The notes under the pieces are model-generated. The model did no database searches. It was not told where the DNA came from and saw only the letters and a list, made by a program, of their open reading frames with translations. Positions 22,784 to 36,427 of a stretch of DNA of 64,000 bases are shown piece by piece. The DNA comes from Capitulum mitella. Its lineage: Eukaryota > Arthropoda > Thecostraca > Pollicipedomorpha > Pollicipedidae. The first letter of the stretch is position 1. Every line of letters starts with the position of its first letter. The stretch is from positions 3,841,161 through 3,905,160 of the forward strand of contig CP099851.1 of the NCBI GenBank assembly GCA_030062745.1. The letters run 5' to 3'. Position numbers and translations under genes: made by a program.

Positions 22784-24205
22784 CATCTATCGACAGACAA
22801 ATTCGGGTGCTGGGAACTGTGGCACAAGTGAAGGAACCCCGCAGATCCATGCCTCCAGACGTTCCATTTTAGCCGTACCTGACGCCAAGCAATACAAACA
22901 CGGCAGAGTAAGGCTGCATAGGGTGTCAAAAGCCAGGGATGACGATTTCAAGGTCATGATCAAGTTCATTGTCGAGGTCGGCGTCAAATCCCGTAGTTGC
23001 AGTCTTCTGTAACCTTTTCACGTGGTGCGGAAAGCCACGTGACAAAGGAACGGCAGACGAGAATCACAGGAGATATCCAAGATCAGAGCAGTTGACACTC
23101 TGATAGCTGCGCAGTTTTCGCTACGTCCTCCATTTGGTTCAACAACATCTGTGGAGTCCCAGGCAATAAACGAAGACGACCCGTCCAGACTGTGCCAGTC
23201 GCCCTCTGCATTTTTGTCTTGCAGCCCAACCCAGAAGATACCGATGCCAGCCGTCTGTTTTGCGTAAGCGGCGAGAATGGCGGCCATGCCCGGCTCCATT
23301 GGGTGGCCCAGTCGAGAGCCGTCCGCCAGCCGGCCGCAGTGCTGGTCCGCATCGTCGAAGGTCATCGGCTCGGAGAGCAGCAGGTAGCAGTGCTGGACAA
23401 TTTGCAGCCAGCCGGCGGGACATCCGCTCAGCAGATGTGCTGGCTGCCGCTCCTCGCACACAACGAGCCTCGTGGAAGCACAGGACCGCTGGACTAGGTG
23501 TGTCTTATATAACCTGTATGGAAGGTTCATGCAGAGGAAAGCTTCGCTCGGTGAGCCATGGATCTCTACGGATGGCACGAAGATGGTGTCATCTGGATTC
23601 CGCCAGGACGAGCCTGAGCTTCGAACAGGTCCAATCCACTCAGATTCGTTGGGTCGACTGGAGTGATGCATCAAGAACACCACCTCCAGGTCGTCGTTTA
23701 AGGAGGCTGGCTTGGAGCATAAGCTCAGGCTGAGGCATGCTTGATGGGTGCTATTGCCATCGGTCGTTTCCTGGGTCCTGAAGTAGCAGCTGCCGTTGAA
23801 GGCGATCCAGCCAGGGGCGCAGAGGTCCGTTATTCTGGTGCCCGCCCGACGGGAATAGCTGGAACTTTGGTCCTTCTGAGCTGGACGGTCGGCGACCAGG
23901 CAGTGGTCCGGCTCCACCAGCATCTCACACAGCCGGTCCGGTCCGTACCTGAAGCCGTCACAAAACTCGGGCGTCAGCCGGCCGCAGCGGGCAGCGCACT
24001 CTTGAAGACCAGCCGCCGGCGACGAGGAGAAGGCTGTGCTGGTGAAGGTGCCCTTCTCCAGCTTGAACTGGTCGATGGTGAAGGAGGAGGACAGGGGTAA
24101 CAGGATCAGTAACAGCCACATCACAGCTCTGCTGAAACACAACCGTCCGCCACCAGAGCCAGGCGTCCAGTTGAGTCCAAGGCTCGGGCAACTGGAATGG
24201 CGACG
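22784..24205 (-). repeat. Right arm of the inverted lectin-gene duplication
   Basis: Reverse complement of 6515-7945, including shared 5' and 3' flanks. The two genes point toward each other across about 15 kb. Confidence 0.85.
23018..24121 (-). CDS. Secreted two-CTLD lectin with N-terminal PAN-like region (copy 2)
   Basis: A 367-residue intronless coding region with start ATG at 24121 and signal peptide MWLLLILLPLSSS. It has the same length and architecture as copy 1: PAN-like cysteine region, CTLD1 (LCAPGWIAFNGSCYF ... EWIGPV), CTLD2 (GCPAGWLQIVQHCYLL ... FWVGLQDK ... EPN ... ENCAAI). By hand comparison about 33 of 374 frame positions differ, roughly 91% identity, with no indels, so both copies look functional. 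Differences cluster at the end of CTLD1, where copy 1 has HKFIKI and copy 2 YRLYKT, and in CTLD2 around EPN (THAVEPN versus TDVVEPN). WND is missing here too. All cysteines of the folded domains are kept. Ligand unknown. Confidence 0.9.
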   Translation of the reverse strand: MWLLLILLPLSSSFTIDQFKLEKGTFTSTAFSSSPAAGLQECAARCGRLTPEFCDGFRYGPDRLCEMLVEPDHCLVADRPAQKDQSSSYSRRAGTRITDLCAPGWIAFNGSCYFRTQETTDGNSTHQACLSLSLCSKPASLNDDLEVVFLMHHSSRPNESEWIGPVRSSGSSWRNPDDTIFVPSVEIHGSPSEAFLCMNLPYRLYKTHLVQRSCASTRLVVCEERQPAHLLSGCPAGWLQIVQHCYLLLSEPMTFDDADQHCGRLADGSRLGHPMEPGMAAILAAYAKQTAGIGIFWVGLQDKNAEGDWHSLDGSSSFIAWDSTDVVEPNGGRSENCAAIRVSTALILDISCDSRLPFLCHVAFRTT

Positions 24206-24484
24206 GCTTTCAACTAATCACCTGCTGTGTTGTCAGCATCGGCCATTAACTTGTAGTCGTTAGTTTTCTACAACTTCGAAATGGTGCCGATTACTGTTAA
24301 ATGGACTTGATGGCCATCATTCGCAATGGCTACAGCTATATAATTTTAATTCACCTTCCCAAACTATATCGTAGTTTGAAGTCTTAACCTTATTCTCAGT
24401 GGGGGGGCGGCCTCCGCCCCTCTCCATCTATATTTTTTACGCCCAATTCCTGGGTTTTGGGGGAAGCTGTAGGAACTCTATGGC

Positions 24485-24488
<4 letters not shown>

Positions 24489-24530
<42 letters not shown>

Positions 24531-24541
24531 CATAGATACAT
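24489..24541. repeat. (TA)n microsatellite
   Basis: TA array with a few interruptions at its end, inside A5. Confidence 0.9.
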
Positions 24542-24650
24542 ATGTATGAGTGTGTGTGTGTTCAGGCTCCCTTGATGGGATTTGGTATTAGAACTTCAAA
24601 CTGTATTGCAATTTAGAAAGGCAAAAAATCCTTAGTGATGGTCATTAGGA

Positions 24651-24652
<2 letters not shown>

Positions 24653-24737
<85 letters not shown>
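24653..24737. repeat. Compound (AC)n-(TA)n microsatellite
   Basis: About 35 bases of AC followed by about 48 bases of TA, inside A5. Confidence 0.97.
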
Positions 24738-24739
<2 letters not shown>

Positions 24740-25517
24740 CTCAGAAAGGCACCCTCTTTTTGTTTACCAAGTTTTAGGCCGATATCTGAGCACTTCACAG
24801 AGCTGGGACCTAAAATGCTCGTTTGCATACCACATATCATGACGGCCACGAACCGGACTTTTACGAATATGGTGAATTTAAATGATAGTAGCATTTTCGA
24901 ATGATATGAAACGAACTCAGTGCCATTAAATATGGCCTTTAATTCATTTAATGTTACTGAAGGTCATAGGCCGTGAGTTGAGCTGATGAGCATGCCATGA
25001 CAATGCGGCACCGTCTTCCTGTCCCTGGAGAAGCCTACGCCTAGCATTAAACAAACAGTGTAATACGATTTGTTCTTCAGACATATATCATGAATAATAA
25101 AATTAAAAAACCCAAGCTTTTATGTTGATTAAGTTTTTTTTTCAATATCATTCCTTCCCTTTTCGAAATCCTGTGAACGACTCAGCAAGTTTTCCCAGAA
25201 TTCCTGACATGTTGGCCAACAGGGAAAGTCCGATCGATTAGCTCTCCATTCATACCAATTGCATCAAAATCGAGCCATAAGCAGTAGAGTTAAAACAAGT
25301 AAAAAATATTCCTTATTTTAACTGTTTTGCTCGCTTTATTCACCCATTTGTAAATTTTAAAAAAGATTTTCTCTGAAAATATAGTCCACGTCATGCTAAA
25401 CTGAATGTCGTTTGTTACAATGAAATTGGATGTGCAGTTCTGCAGATCCTGGGAGGGGACGAACCCACCTCCCGTGCAGGAAGACTAGATTGTTGAGCTC
25501 TCCGGGAATAGGGTTAA

Positions 25518-26598
25518 GGTCGTGAGTGAATGAGTTAGAGGTATATTTCCTCATTGCTTTCAACTTTATCATGACGCTGATTACCAGACCATGAAAAGTG
25601 CCCTGAAGGCGTCGATGTCACCTATACCCCATCATACTCAACCGTGGTGACGTTTAGGATTTTCGATATTGCAAAAGAATCGGCTTCCGAAACTCTAGAG
25701 AACAGTCACAGGTAGACAAATACGATAGAAATGTTTTTAAATCCATCACATATGTTTTGTTATTATGAATTTTTACTTTTAAATCATTTTCTTAAATTTC
25801 GCTTTGGTCATTATTTTGGGTTATGTCTCGTTTCACCATAAATCACAATTGCCTTTTTGCCAATTATAGTCGATAAACCTTCACTACGACCTGATGCGTT
25901 TCGTGTGACATAAAAGGTTTTGTTTCTGTAGTAATTAGACTTGGCTGAAAGCCGTCTTTACCATCGGCAATATATGGTATTTGGCTACCTTCGACAATTT
26001 AGTGGTTGGTACGACTCACAGGCCATTTCAGAACCTTGAGTAACAGAGGAATGAAACAAGGACGCACGTGTGACTTGTTTGGATTTTGACTTGCGATGAA
26101 ATTTTTATCCTTTTAGGCAACTGAATAAGCTTCCAAGTGACAACAGAGGACGTTATATTAATACATTCTGGTTTTCATTCCATCCCATGCAACGTAACCT
26201 ATAGGCCACTTTTGAGGGGCCCAGAATGACGTCTGACGATCACTAGACGACAGCCACTATTGCATGTAAGCCAGCCGTTTCGATTAGTTAATGTCCCGTG
26301 CAAGGTCGGCAAAAGACGAAAAAAGTGCGAGAGACCTCATTTCATAAATTTGAGTTAAGATGACCTTGACGCTGGTAAGGACCCAAAGGCGGAATCGCTC
26401 ACGCCATGGCTGATACCGTTGGATAACAATGAACAAGACTGAACATTGTACAACACTTAGAACGTTTGCTATACGACAACGACCGTTGTTGTACCATAAT
26501 TTATCCTTAGTTTTTCCCTCAAGAAAGAGGTCATAGACATCACCGAGCATTGGCTTTTCAATGACTTATCTTCAGATTTTCAAAGATAATGTAGAGGT
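25518..26598. other. Intergenic, nothing recognised
   Basis: AT-rich sequence with no credible frame or repeat match that I could see. Confidence 0.4.
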
Positions 26599-27790
26599 TT
26601 AACTCGCGTTACGACTGGCAGTCGGCGTCATGCACGTCCGAATCGTGGGGGGTTTACCGTTCCACTCTAACTAACTAACGGTTGGTCTTAATGTAAAAAT
26701 AAGCATTCCGCTGGAAAGCTCGTGACGAGTAGAGCTCAAAACTGGCCTCATTTTTATTTTTTCGGAAAATATGCAATACCTTTACGCCCCATATGTTTTT
26801 GCTAATACCACACTACATGAAATCGCGAAACGGCCTACATTTCAAGGGCTGTGATAAATGAAGCCTAGGTAAACGAAGATGAAAAAGTTCGCAGATGCTG
26901 ATACACGTCTAATTTCGCTCATTTGCATAGTGTATTTGCTTGCTTGTATATGAGTAAATATTGAGTTAAAGACCCAGGAATATTTGCGGCACTGCACGGC
27001 GGGCGCCTGTGCCCAACGCGGCATGGAATTAATGAGAACTAATTTCAGCGTTCCTTCATTTTTGCAACATGTGTTTTGCCAAGTGATATCTCTTGATACT
27101 ATTGGTCATTGTGTGTTTTGCCTTCCTTAAATTTTGAAAAAAATTGGTTGGTGTTAATCTACACAATTAACTGAGCTTTATTGGTGAATGCCTCTTTATT
27201 TCTAAAATACGGCATTTTTTAAGCTTTTCGAACTTCTTGGTACTATTCTCAACTGTAAAGGCCACATCTGCTATTTTCTATCCATTCTAAGTCATCCATC
27301 GCCGATTTTGACTACGGTGCATTTTGATTCATAACAATCATTGGTGACCTGACCTCAGACCAATGGTTGGAGGTCATTGATACTTTGCCCAATGACGGAC
27401 ATTGAATGTCTGCATCGCCTCACCCTCAAAACGTTCTAAAAACTCCGTCAATTTCCGCAAAACGGTGGTATGCTTTAAAAATGGGGTTAACCTTAGGTTA
27501 ATGACTCGGAAGTTGTTGCATCTATTAAGATTTCCAGTGCCAGAAAGTTTTATTGTGATGCCATGCTTTCCGGAAAAAACGTTACAGGGCGATAAGCCTT
27601 TTCGGACATAGGCCCACTTCACCTGACCTAGGTCAGGCATCTAACTCGACTTGAGGTCAAAGCTTCGACGCAAGATGCAAAAATAGTCGAGCAAAAGATA
27701 CCTAAAATGTTGTGGCGATGCGTTGGTTCGTTCTCTTGCAATCTCAGAAAACCTCAGAGGGAGGTGATCACCCCCTAAGTCGAGACTGAT
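26599..27790 (+). mobile_element. Family B element, copy B5 (diverged)
   Basis: Starts TTAACTCGCGTTACGAC and follows the B block order ('gagctcaaaactggcctcat', 'gaaatcgcgaaacggcct', 'acctgacctcagacc'). TGACCTAGGTCA is intact at 27624-27635. The right end has decayed ('cccctaagtcgagac'). Confidence 0.65.
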
Positions 27791-29153
27791 GATCGTGATG
27801 AACAGTTATGAGTGATCGGAATAGCACTTTCCGTGATTTGCCACATCGGGCAAAAACCTCAGAAAAGCTGCATTAATCCCCCCCCCCCCGTCGGTGAATG
27901 ACACCAGTCCCTCCGTGTGCTGGCAAGGGTTGAACAAAAGGAGAACAACCAACAAGCAGCGCTAGTTCATTGCGTTGAATTTCATTTGCTGGATGCATTC
28001 CATTCCATACCATTAGTTTGATGAATTTACATGGGCGATTTGGCGAATGTGGCCTTATGGAAACGCCCGGAATTCTAGAGGAAATGGACAAAGAACCTTC
28101 AAAGAAAATTGGTCTTCTGATTGCATGCAATTAAATAAATGACGGATAATGTGTCCGGCACAACTTGTTCATTGACGTTTACGGAACATCAGAGCTTATG
28201 TCTGCAGTCAGCATTAGGTTTTTGAAACAATCACCATTACTTCGTAATTCTTGGTTCGTCAAATGAAACATTGCAGACGAACGCTTCAGCATATTGATAA
28301 TTCCTGAAAACGCAACCCGTTAAATCGTGCAAAATGATCTTTTTTCATAAGGTTCGATATGAAAATTCTTGCGTGTTGCCATTGCCGGAGAGCACGTTTC
28401 CTTGTGAAATGGGTGGCAAATTTTATGTAATTGATTGGTGCGTTGGTCTGCAGATCGAAAAGTGTTTCAGTTTCATCGATCACTGGTTGCGTGAAAACAC
28501 CAGTCTCGCCTGTCCGCGCGGCGTGAGAGATTTTTACGCCAAATGGCTAGAGCTGAGTGGGTGCGCCTGAATCTGATGTGAGCAAATAACGCAAATACAA
28601 AAATGCCCGAGTGCGTGAAACAATCCACCTCTTACCTTCGCTGCCAATGAACTGAATCGCTCCAGTACTAACCTACTTCGACTCCCGTAGTTCTACGCAT
28701 CTTGCTAGAGTAACTGTGCTGCTAAGATGGCTTGCAGCTGTCAGGAATGAAGTAAATCTCAGGGTGAATTTCTTTTCTTTGCTTGCCGGCTAGAAAAACC
28801 AAGAACATCAATTAAACCGACAATCGTTGCCGTTAAAATCGCGCATTTACATGCACTTATTTTATTTCATTTTGACTACTTGGTTGTCTTTGCATTTTGT
28901 CTCGATGTTATGCCCGATGTCTGAGGAGTATGACTTTATGTTCGGGCAGGAGGACAGGAAACACTGAGAAAGAGCCAAACCAGTCCTGGAGGTGTCGAAA
29001 CGGATCAAAAAGAACGTACGCGTAACATCTGCAAGGTGATATTCAAGTCTATCGTTAGTGGACGTCTCCAGATTTCAAACTCGTGTCTATTAGCTGTTAA
29101 GGAAAATATTGCGATGGATAGATAGTCAAATAGATAGGTGATGAGTCGACAAC

Positions 29154-29184
<31 letters not shown>

Positions 29185-29213
29185 GTAGATAGATAGACAG
29201 ATGAATAGATAGA
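29154..29213. repeat. (GATA)n microsatellite
   Basis: TAGATAGA array with a few substitutions. Confidence 0.95.
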
Positions 29214-32200
29214 GGAATAAGGAGGAAGAGAAGGGCGATAAGGAGGAGGAAACGCATTAGGTTTTGCCTCTGGTTTGCTGGACAGGACCGAGCTGTAGAT
29301 CACCACGTAATGAGATCAACTGTCCTGCAGCAACCGCCGAACCACAAAATTAACCCCGAGATCCGCCATACCAAGTGAACAATTTCGACGAAGTAGAGCT
29401 AAGTCGAAAGCCTGTGGTCTGCATTTTGGTTGTATACAAAAGCAGCAACAAACGCCAGCGGTGCCTTCGAGAGAAGAAAACGGTAAACAACGTTAATTAG
29501 TCCAAGCACATTTGGTGGTGAATTTTAGGGAAGTGGTGGATTCAGAGTTCTCAACATGAGGCGACAATTATCGGCAAACTTGTATAATGTTTTCCCTTCA
29601 CTTTAGCCTCAGTGACTGGTCAAGCTGTAATACCCTTACGTGATACGCTGGTTTCAGTATTTTACAGACATCAACAGCAGGTTTGGGAAACGAAAACAGA
29701 TGGTTTAATGTGGTCTACTGAAGCTGCCAGTGGTGTGTTCATGAAACCAAACCATGTTCCGTAATTGATGGTATGCCGATATTCTGCATCCGCCTCTGCC
29801 AGTGCATTTACAAATATCTGCCGTAAATGCATTCCTCGCAAACGTTATTAGCTGAGTTCAAATTGATGATATAAAGCATTGCCACGTATTGATCAAACTC
29901 CGAACCTTGCATATTTATTTGTGCACGACCGCAACGTAAATCCTCATTATCTTCTTTGTACTAAACATGGCCTTTATGTTAACCATATGCACGAACATGT
30001 ACAAACCGCGTGTAGAAACGTTTAATTATCGAGCTGTACCTTGTTTTCAGCACGAGGAATGGATGCGGATTTCTCTTTTGTCACCACATGTGGAGCATAC
30101 ATATGTCCAAACATTATGTAGACTATATGTGGATGGGCCAGTAATACATGTTTTTGCCAAATCTTGACTTAAAGTTTTGACGTCATGTATAAAAAAGAAT
30201 ACACAGGAAAATCCAATGAACTTCAACGCGATAACGCCAGAATTTTGCCTGGAAAATATATTCTACGCCGGAAAATTACACTGTGGGTAGGGGAAACTCC
30301 CCCGCAGTTTGGAAGGGGGAGAAAGGAGGTACAAAGACGTATTGTGTGTCATTGCTTTTAGTCAACGTCTAAGGTGGAAATGGACTACGCAAATTTCCTT
30401 CCCCCTACCGACAAAACAGATATTTTATTCTGTATATTCTCAATTAGTTATATGCTCTTCTCAAAGCAAATGACCGGAAAATCCTGAACGGCCTGTTTGG
30501 TCCACTTCAGTTCACATGTTACGGCTTACTTTCGTGAATGAACTAGATAAAACGGTACATGCGTCCGTGTGTGATGTAAAATGGAGCTCGCTTATTTCTG
30601 CGGAAGCATGCCATGGGAAAATATTGCTTACAAACTATAACACGTTCATTTGCATTTGCAGTGCGAAGAAACCCAGCTTATCATTATGGAGCTAAGAATA
30701 GTCAATTTGCGCGCCGGCGCAAAAAGACCGCTGGTGTCTTATTTCTGGCACGCAACAAAAAACGCCATGCGCTTGTATCAATCACCCGTCTTGTACCATC
30801 ACGAAACATCGCACTGGCGGTCGTCACAAAATTCCCGCGTCCTTCAAGGCTGCCGGTCACTGTCCGGAACGAGCTGATCAGGTGTGGGGAAAGTCGGGAG
30901 TGGGGGCGGGGGGAGGGGGAGCTCAGCACAGCCGGCTCCGGTTCTGAGGCGGGTACAAGTCGTCCGCGCGTCGCCGTGCCAGGTGCTTTGTTTGCCAGCA
31001 GCGGGAGCCCACTGGCAGATCTGGCCAGTGCAGGAAGGCGCCGATCAAGGAGGTGGCACGCTGAGTGCAGGTAGTCCTGTTGGAGGACATGCGGCGGATT
31101 ATCGCCGCAGAGGAAGCACTTCCTGACAGTGTTGCTGGCAGACTGATAGGACTTTGCCACCGTAGAAGAGGATTTAGATTGGTGCAGATGAGCGGCGCGT
31201 GGTAATTTGCCTACCGTTAAGTATTAAGCTGAGCGTTCTGTACTGCACACGCCGGATTTGTGGCAGATGTAAAACGCTTTACTGGCGAATGCGTGGCTAC
31301 CTTTTGAAGGAAGAAACTAATCCATTCCTTCTGAGAGAGGTATGGCAAATTGAAACTAGGCCCTTTGACCTTTGAAAGGCAGAAAGCGACATTTTGCGGC
31401 TCACAGGGAGCGAGGCAAGCGCTCCCCCATCTGGATCGGCCCCTGATTCCCTTAAACTGTTTTTCAAGATTGTTGTATGATTCTAGTATCGTTTCTAGTA
31501 TATTCCAGTATATTGTAGTCTAGTATATTAAAGTATCGTTTCCTTGATGTTTCACGTAAATATCAATGCAATATTAACACAAGTTGTGAAGAGGGAAAGT
31601 CGGATAGCTTTGTTTTTCTTCAGAATTGGTTTACTAGCCACTTTTATACGGGCGTTTGAGAAACTGCCAGATGCCCGGCCAAGTTGGCCAGATCGGCCAA
31701 GTTATAAAAATGGCGGTTTAATACTACAAGTTGGTTCTGTAAACGTGCATGTTGACGTTGTAGAACAGAATGACTGGGTTACGATACAAGCAAGCCATAA
31801 ATAAAAACACGAGTTGCCTTAGCATGGCGCACTATATGTAATGCGCAATAATTCCCTTGAGTGTTCTGAGGTCCATTTGGCAGCTTTTGGCCAGCCTGGC
31901 CGCGTCCGACTGATGCGGCGGCTGGCCGAATCCATTGGTTCGCAGTCGCTATGTACCTTGACAAGGTTAACAGGTTTTCGAACAAAGACGCTGACTGGTC
32001 GAATGCTGATGGGCTGGAAGCGCAACGGGAGTGGTAAGGGAGCATAAAATTCCTTCACTCCTTGTGTACGAGTGTACTCGTGTGCAGGCTTAGTGGTCAT
32101 TGCTCGCAGAAGTATGGATTTATGTTAGGACCGTTAGTTTGCTGGAGAGCAGGGCCACTCCCGTCGTTCGAAACAGTGCAGTGCACCATACGTCAGGACT

Positions 32201-35200
32201 GAGGAGCCGACCGCGGCCTCACGTGGAGTTTTGGGTGGCAACAGGGAGCGCAGCCAGAATTTTCTTAAGCGGAGGGGGCGGGACCTCAGAGTGACCTGAA
32301 ATCATACAAAAACACCCGCCGGAAAGACGATATACGATGGTTTTTACAAAAATGCGGGCTTAAGGGGGGCTCGGGCCCCCGGGCCCCCCTTGGCCGCGCC
32401 TCTGGGCGGCAATATGCGGGGTCGTCTCGCCAGTTGTAAATAAAGCGTTGAGCAGCGAGGACGAACGTGAGCCAGACGGGCGAGGGCGTGCGGTGACGCG
32501 GGCTAGACGAGGCGAATTTGAACTCCGCTGCTGCCACAGACTGTAGCCTTTGTTTCAACAAGTTTGTCATTTTCGAAACCTGAAGAAGGTAAGTGGGTGG
32601 GTATACGGACTTGGTTTGGCAAAATGACTTCCCAGCAAGATACCTGACCTGAATGACTAAGCAGGGCCGTAGAGGTCGGCTGACCTGCAAATATCAGGTA
32701 CAGCAGTGTTGTTTGACACGTCTGCGCCACCTAAGCTGCCATCTCCGATCATTTAAGGGAGCATGAAGGAAATACAGAACCTCGCGGATGATAACTGGCT
32801 AACGTAGCGGGGAATCTGGCAACTTTTCAAATGCCCGTGTAAAGGCGGCTACTGACACTCGGCCAAACATTTGTCACTGCTGTCTGTGAAAGCGCATTTA
32901 ACATCGGCTAACTGTCGGAGGTTGAGATAATTTGTGATGAGCGTCATCAAACCGTTGATTTTTGCAGAAAGCCATAAGATCGGACTGGAATTGATCACTT
33001 TGGTCTGTTCCAGCGACGTATCTTTCACAAAGCATTATGAAATCGCGAAAACTTACGGCATGCGATCAAGTCTAAGAGAACATGCATGTGCAGTGCATGC
33101 GCCTTGTGTTAAACGTGGAACATTTGCTCTTAAGCTTTATAAACGGGATTGCCTGAGGGGTAAAGTCGATGTCCATCGGCTACAGTGACAGTTACTTTTG
33201 CAGTCAGGGTCACCGACATTCCTTTTCCGAACGTGTGTTTATACTTCGTGCCGCTGTGGTGTTGCGATGCAGCGGCAAGAGCTCCACACTGACGTTGGGG
33301 CACGCCAAGCAGTTAATTTCGTTGCTGAACGGTCCTTGTCACGCGCCCCGCGTTGTCACAGGTCCCGCTCGGAAGTCGTTTGGTGGCAGGCGACGAAGTC
33401 GTCTCAAAATCTGTGTGCAAGTCACTTGTACAAAATCCTCACTGACACCCGCACCCGTATTTATTTGATCTCGCTGTCTCCGCCGGATAAACCAGGCAAC
33501 TTTGCTCGAAGATGTCGCATGCGTCTATTAGAGCGGTGCTCTTCGTCCACCACTCGTCGCCCTGAATCGAGATGCTCTCTCCCCGTGTTTTATCCATATT
33601 CGACGCGCATGCACCAACCAGACTCATGTGGATTACCATCTAACCGCTGATTTCTGCAGAAAGCCACAACATCGGACTGAGATTAATCATTAGGGATTAA
33701 GAACCCAGGCTCCCCTGCCGTGACAGATTCAACAAAAACTATAATGTTTCGGCGGAGGCGCGTGCTCGCGCTTCACGACCAGGCGCCGCAGAACATCGGG
33801 AGGTCACACGCGCTGTGCGTTTACCCTAGGGCGCGACACACAGGCAGAAACCCAAAGATGCATGGATAAGGATAGCCAGTATTCACTGTGGCGCCACGCT
33901 GGATCAGTCACGGTGGTAGAATCTCCTCGCTCAGTGCACGGAACGACACGCTCGATGAACGGAGCCGCTCTTTGGTCGGCGCCGGTCCCCGCGTGACCCC
34001 TGAGGTGAGGGCGCCAGTGATAAGCCTGGTGTCGCGTGTCGCATGGCTCGTGCTGATGTCTGCGCCTTCGTGATGACGCCGCTGTCGCTGTCTGGGCCAG
34101 AGGGCCATGGTGTTTGGCATGAGAGGCTCGTCGGCCTGCGGCGAAGACGGCGTCAGCATCCCGAGATCAGACTGAGCTTCGACGCCGTCGGCCCAACGTA
34201 CGCCGAGGTCACAGGGGGCTTTGACGCCCACTCCTCTGCGGGTTGACATGGCTCGTGGCCTCTTGGTGCTCCTGACCTGTTCAACGCACCCCTCAGCAAA
34301 ATCCTCGGTAGGCCTCTGGGGACTGGTGCAGTTGAAAGACCAGCCTCAAGGACGTGCATGCGTTTTCGAGGAAGAGAGGGACTCCCAAACGAAAAAAAAA
34401 CAGCTGAGAAAGTTTTTTTTGCCAAACATCTGCATTTATACAGAGTCATGCAAATTGTCGTCTGCTATACAGTGTGGACAAACTGCTAACATTTTCTTAC
34501 AGCACCCTGTGCATTTTCAGTCGAGGCCGAAGCCTTTTTTAAGTTCGACTTAAACCGATAGGGGAGCGCTGATAAGTCCAACACCTTCTTTACCACAGTA
34601 AAAAAGAGGTGGCCCACGGGTCGGACGCCTCCCCCCGTCGGTTCTTTCTCCCATCGTCTTAACCCTCGCCGGAAGTGAGGATTTTCGTCTATACGCTTGT
34701 CGAAGTGGGTAGCTGCTACCCCGGCCGATATCCCTCTCAATGAATACGGAAAAAAGGACCAAGTACAAATGTATAGCCTGTGACATTACTTTTAAGTTCA
34801 TATGCTGTTTGTCCATTTCAGGTCAAACTGTGGCCCCTCAGGTTACATTGAAAGAGCCTTCCTGCCTTCTCTTGCCTCTTCTTGCCACCTCCGTTGTCGT
34901 ATTTTTCCCCATTTTGGCTTCAGAACCGTCTTCCAAGCGTCAGATCAGTTCTATCAATGAAGTAAACAAGAAAAAACTTCTACAATTTTTCAAAGTCACT
35001 TCGAGGTAGATTAATACCAGTGACCTCATTTGAACTCCAAGACGTCACTGGCCTTTCAAACCCAAAACCGGGTCATCCTTATCATCTGCAAAATCTTGTC
35101 TTGGAAAGGCACCTTCGTGGAATCACACAAACAGATAAGAAGTGGCACGACAGCATATTCAGATAACTTGGCCCAAACGTATGTAAATACAAAATGAAAT

Positions 35201-36372
35201 AGCATTTCAAGCCCTGAAAATTGTTTGCCTATCATTATGTTTAAATAGTGCCCACATGTACTAAATCATCGCTTAGGGAATAAAAGTATCATTACGTTTC
35301 AGAACCGCTGAACCGTTTTACGTTTCGACGAAGGGCCGTTATAGCCTCCGTATCGTGGAGGTCCTCATGCAAGTCTGGATTCTGGACTCTTGAAGCACCT
35401 CTTGTGAGGCATGGAGGATGTGGGGGGCACAGGCACCTCTGTTTCCGGAGATGGCCGACCATGTCACACCAACGACCTGGCACCTTTTCCTGGAGCTCCG
35501 GGCGAGTAGACAGATCAGTTGGACTGAATCGGCGACTTAGCAAGATATGCCCCCAAATCTTGGAAATTCAGGGATGGTGATGAGTCGGATTCCCTCGACT
35601 TCAGGTGGAATTTACCGCCTCTTGGTTTCCACTGACCAAGTATCCAGTCGTCACAAATGAAACTGTGCAATCCGAGCAGTTTTCTGAATCACATGCTGTA
35701 ATTATGTTGTTTATTTGGTTGCCCGATCATATTTGTTCATTTCTATTCGGTTTCTTTCTTTTTTCTTGCTTGCATTGCGGCAGTCACTGAGGATGCCTGT
35801 CGCCACCTCAGGTCCAGACTTCCCGCTCCTGAACACGATGGCCCTGGTTTATCCTAATCCTCTGGGCGAGCTCGGTATGCCGGCCTGCGTAAACACTGGA
35901 CGGCTGGTGCACGACACGGCAAGAGGGGCGGAGATCGCGTTCCCCCCTCCCCGTCTGGTCTGGTCTGGTCTGGTCACCCAGGTGGCCGTCTGGTCACCCG
36001 ACTGGCCACCTGGCGCACGGCATTCCCGCTTTCTGGCTGCCGGACACGTCGCGGGTGGCCAGATGAGGCGCTCACCTTCGCCGGCGGAGAAAAATCGCCG
36101 CGAAAAAATCCCCCCTCGCGGACAGATCCGGTTGTGATAACCGCGCCGGGTCCACTGCGCCGGTCCGACTGGATTGGATGGTCGGCCTCGGCAGGGAAGC
36201 GTTGTCGTCACTGGGAAGCGTTGCTTGAGCGGCACTGGGTTCACACATCCGCCGCCCCGCGCTCAGTTCGTCCGCTCCGCAGTCTGCATATAATCGCCTC
36301 TTCCGGCACGAGTAAAGTGCCACTCAAATGGTGTCTCCATCTTTACCCATAGTTCGCGATAAGGAGTACCCA

Positions 36373-36376
<4 letters not shown>

Positions 36377-36421
<45 letters not shown>
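36377..36421. repeat. (GA)n microsatellite
   Basis: Uninterrupted GA array 0.5 kb upstream of the transporter start exon. Confidence 0.97.

Positions 36422-36427
<6 letters not shown>

Larger units (their letters stand above)
24384..25517 (+). mobile_element. Family A TTAA element, copy A5 (diverged)
   Basis: Left end TTAACCTTATTCTCAG, right end CCGGGAATAGGGTTAA. The interior follows the A block order ('ccaagttttaggccgatatc', 'ctgtccctgga', 'atagtccacgtcatg') but is more diverged, and it has gained TA and CA microsatellites in its first third. Confidence 0.75.

Noticed and set aside
30702..31160. Minus-strand frame with CFLCGDNPPH...HSACHLL, resembling a LINE reverse transcriptase tail
   Set aside because: Too short, no catalytic domain nearby; similarity could be chance.
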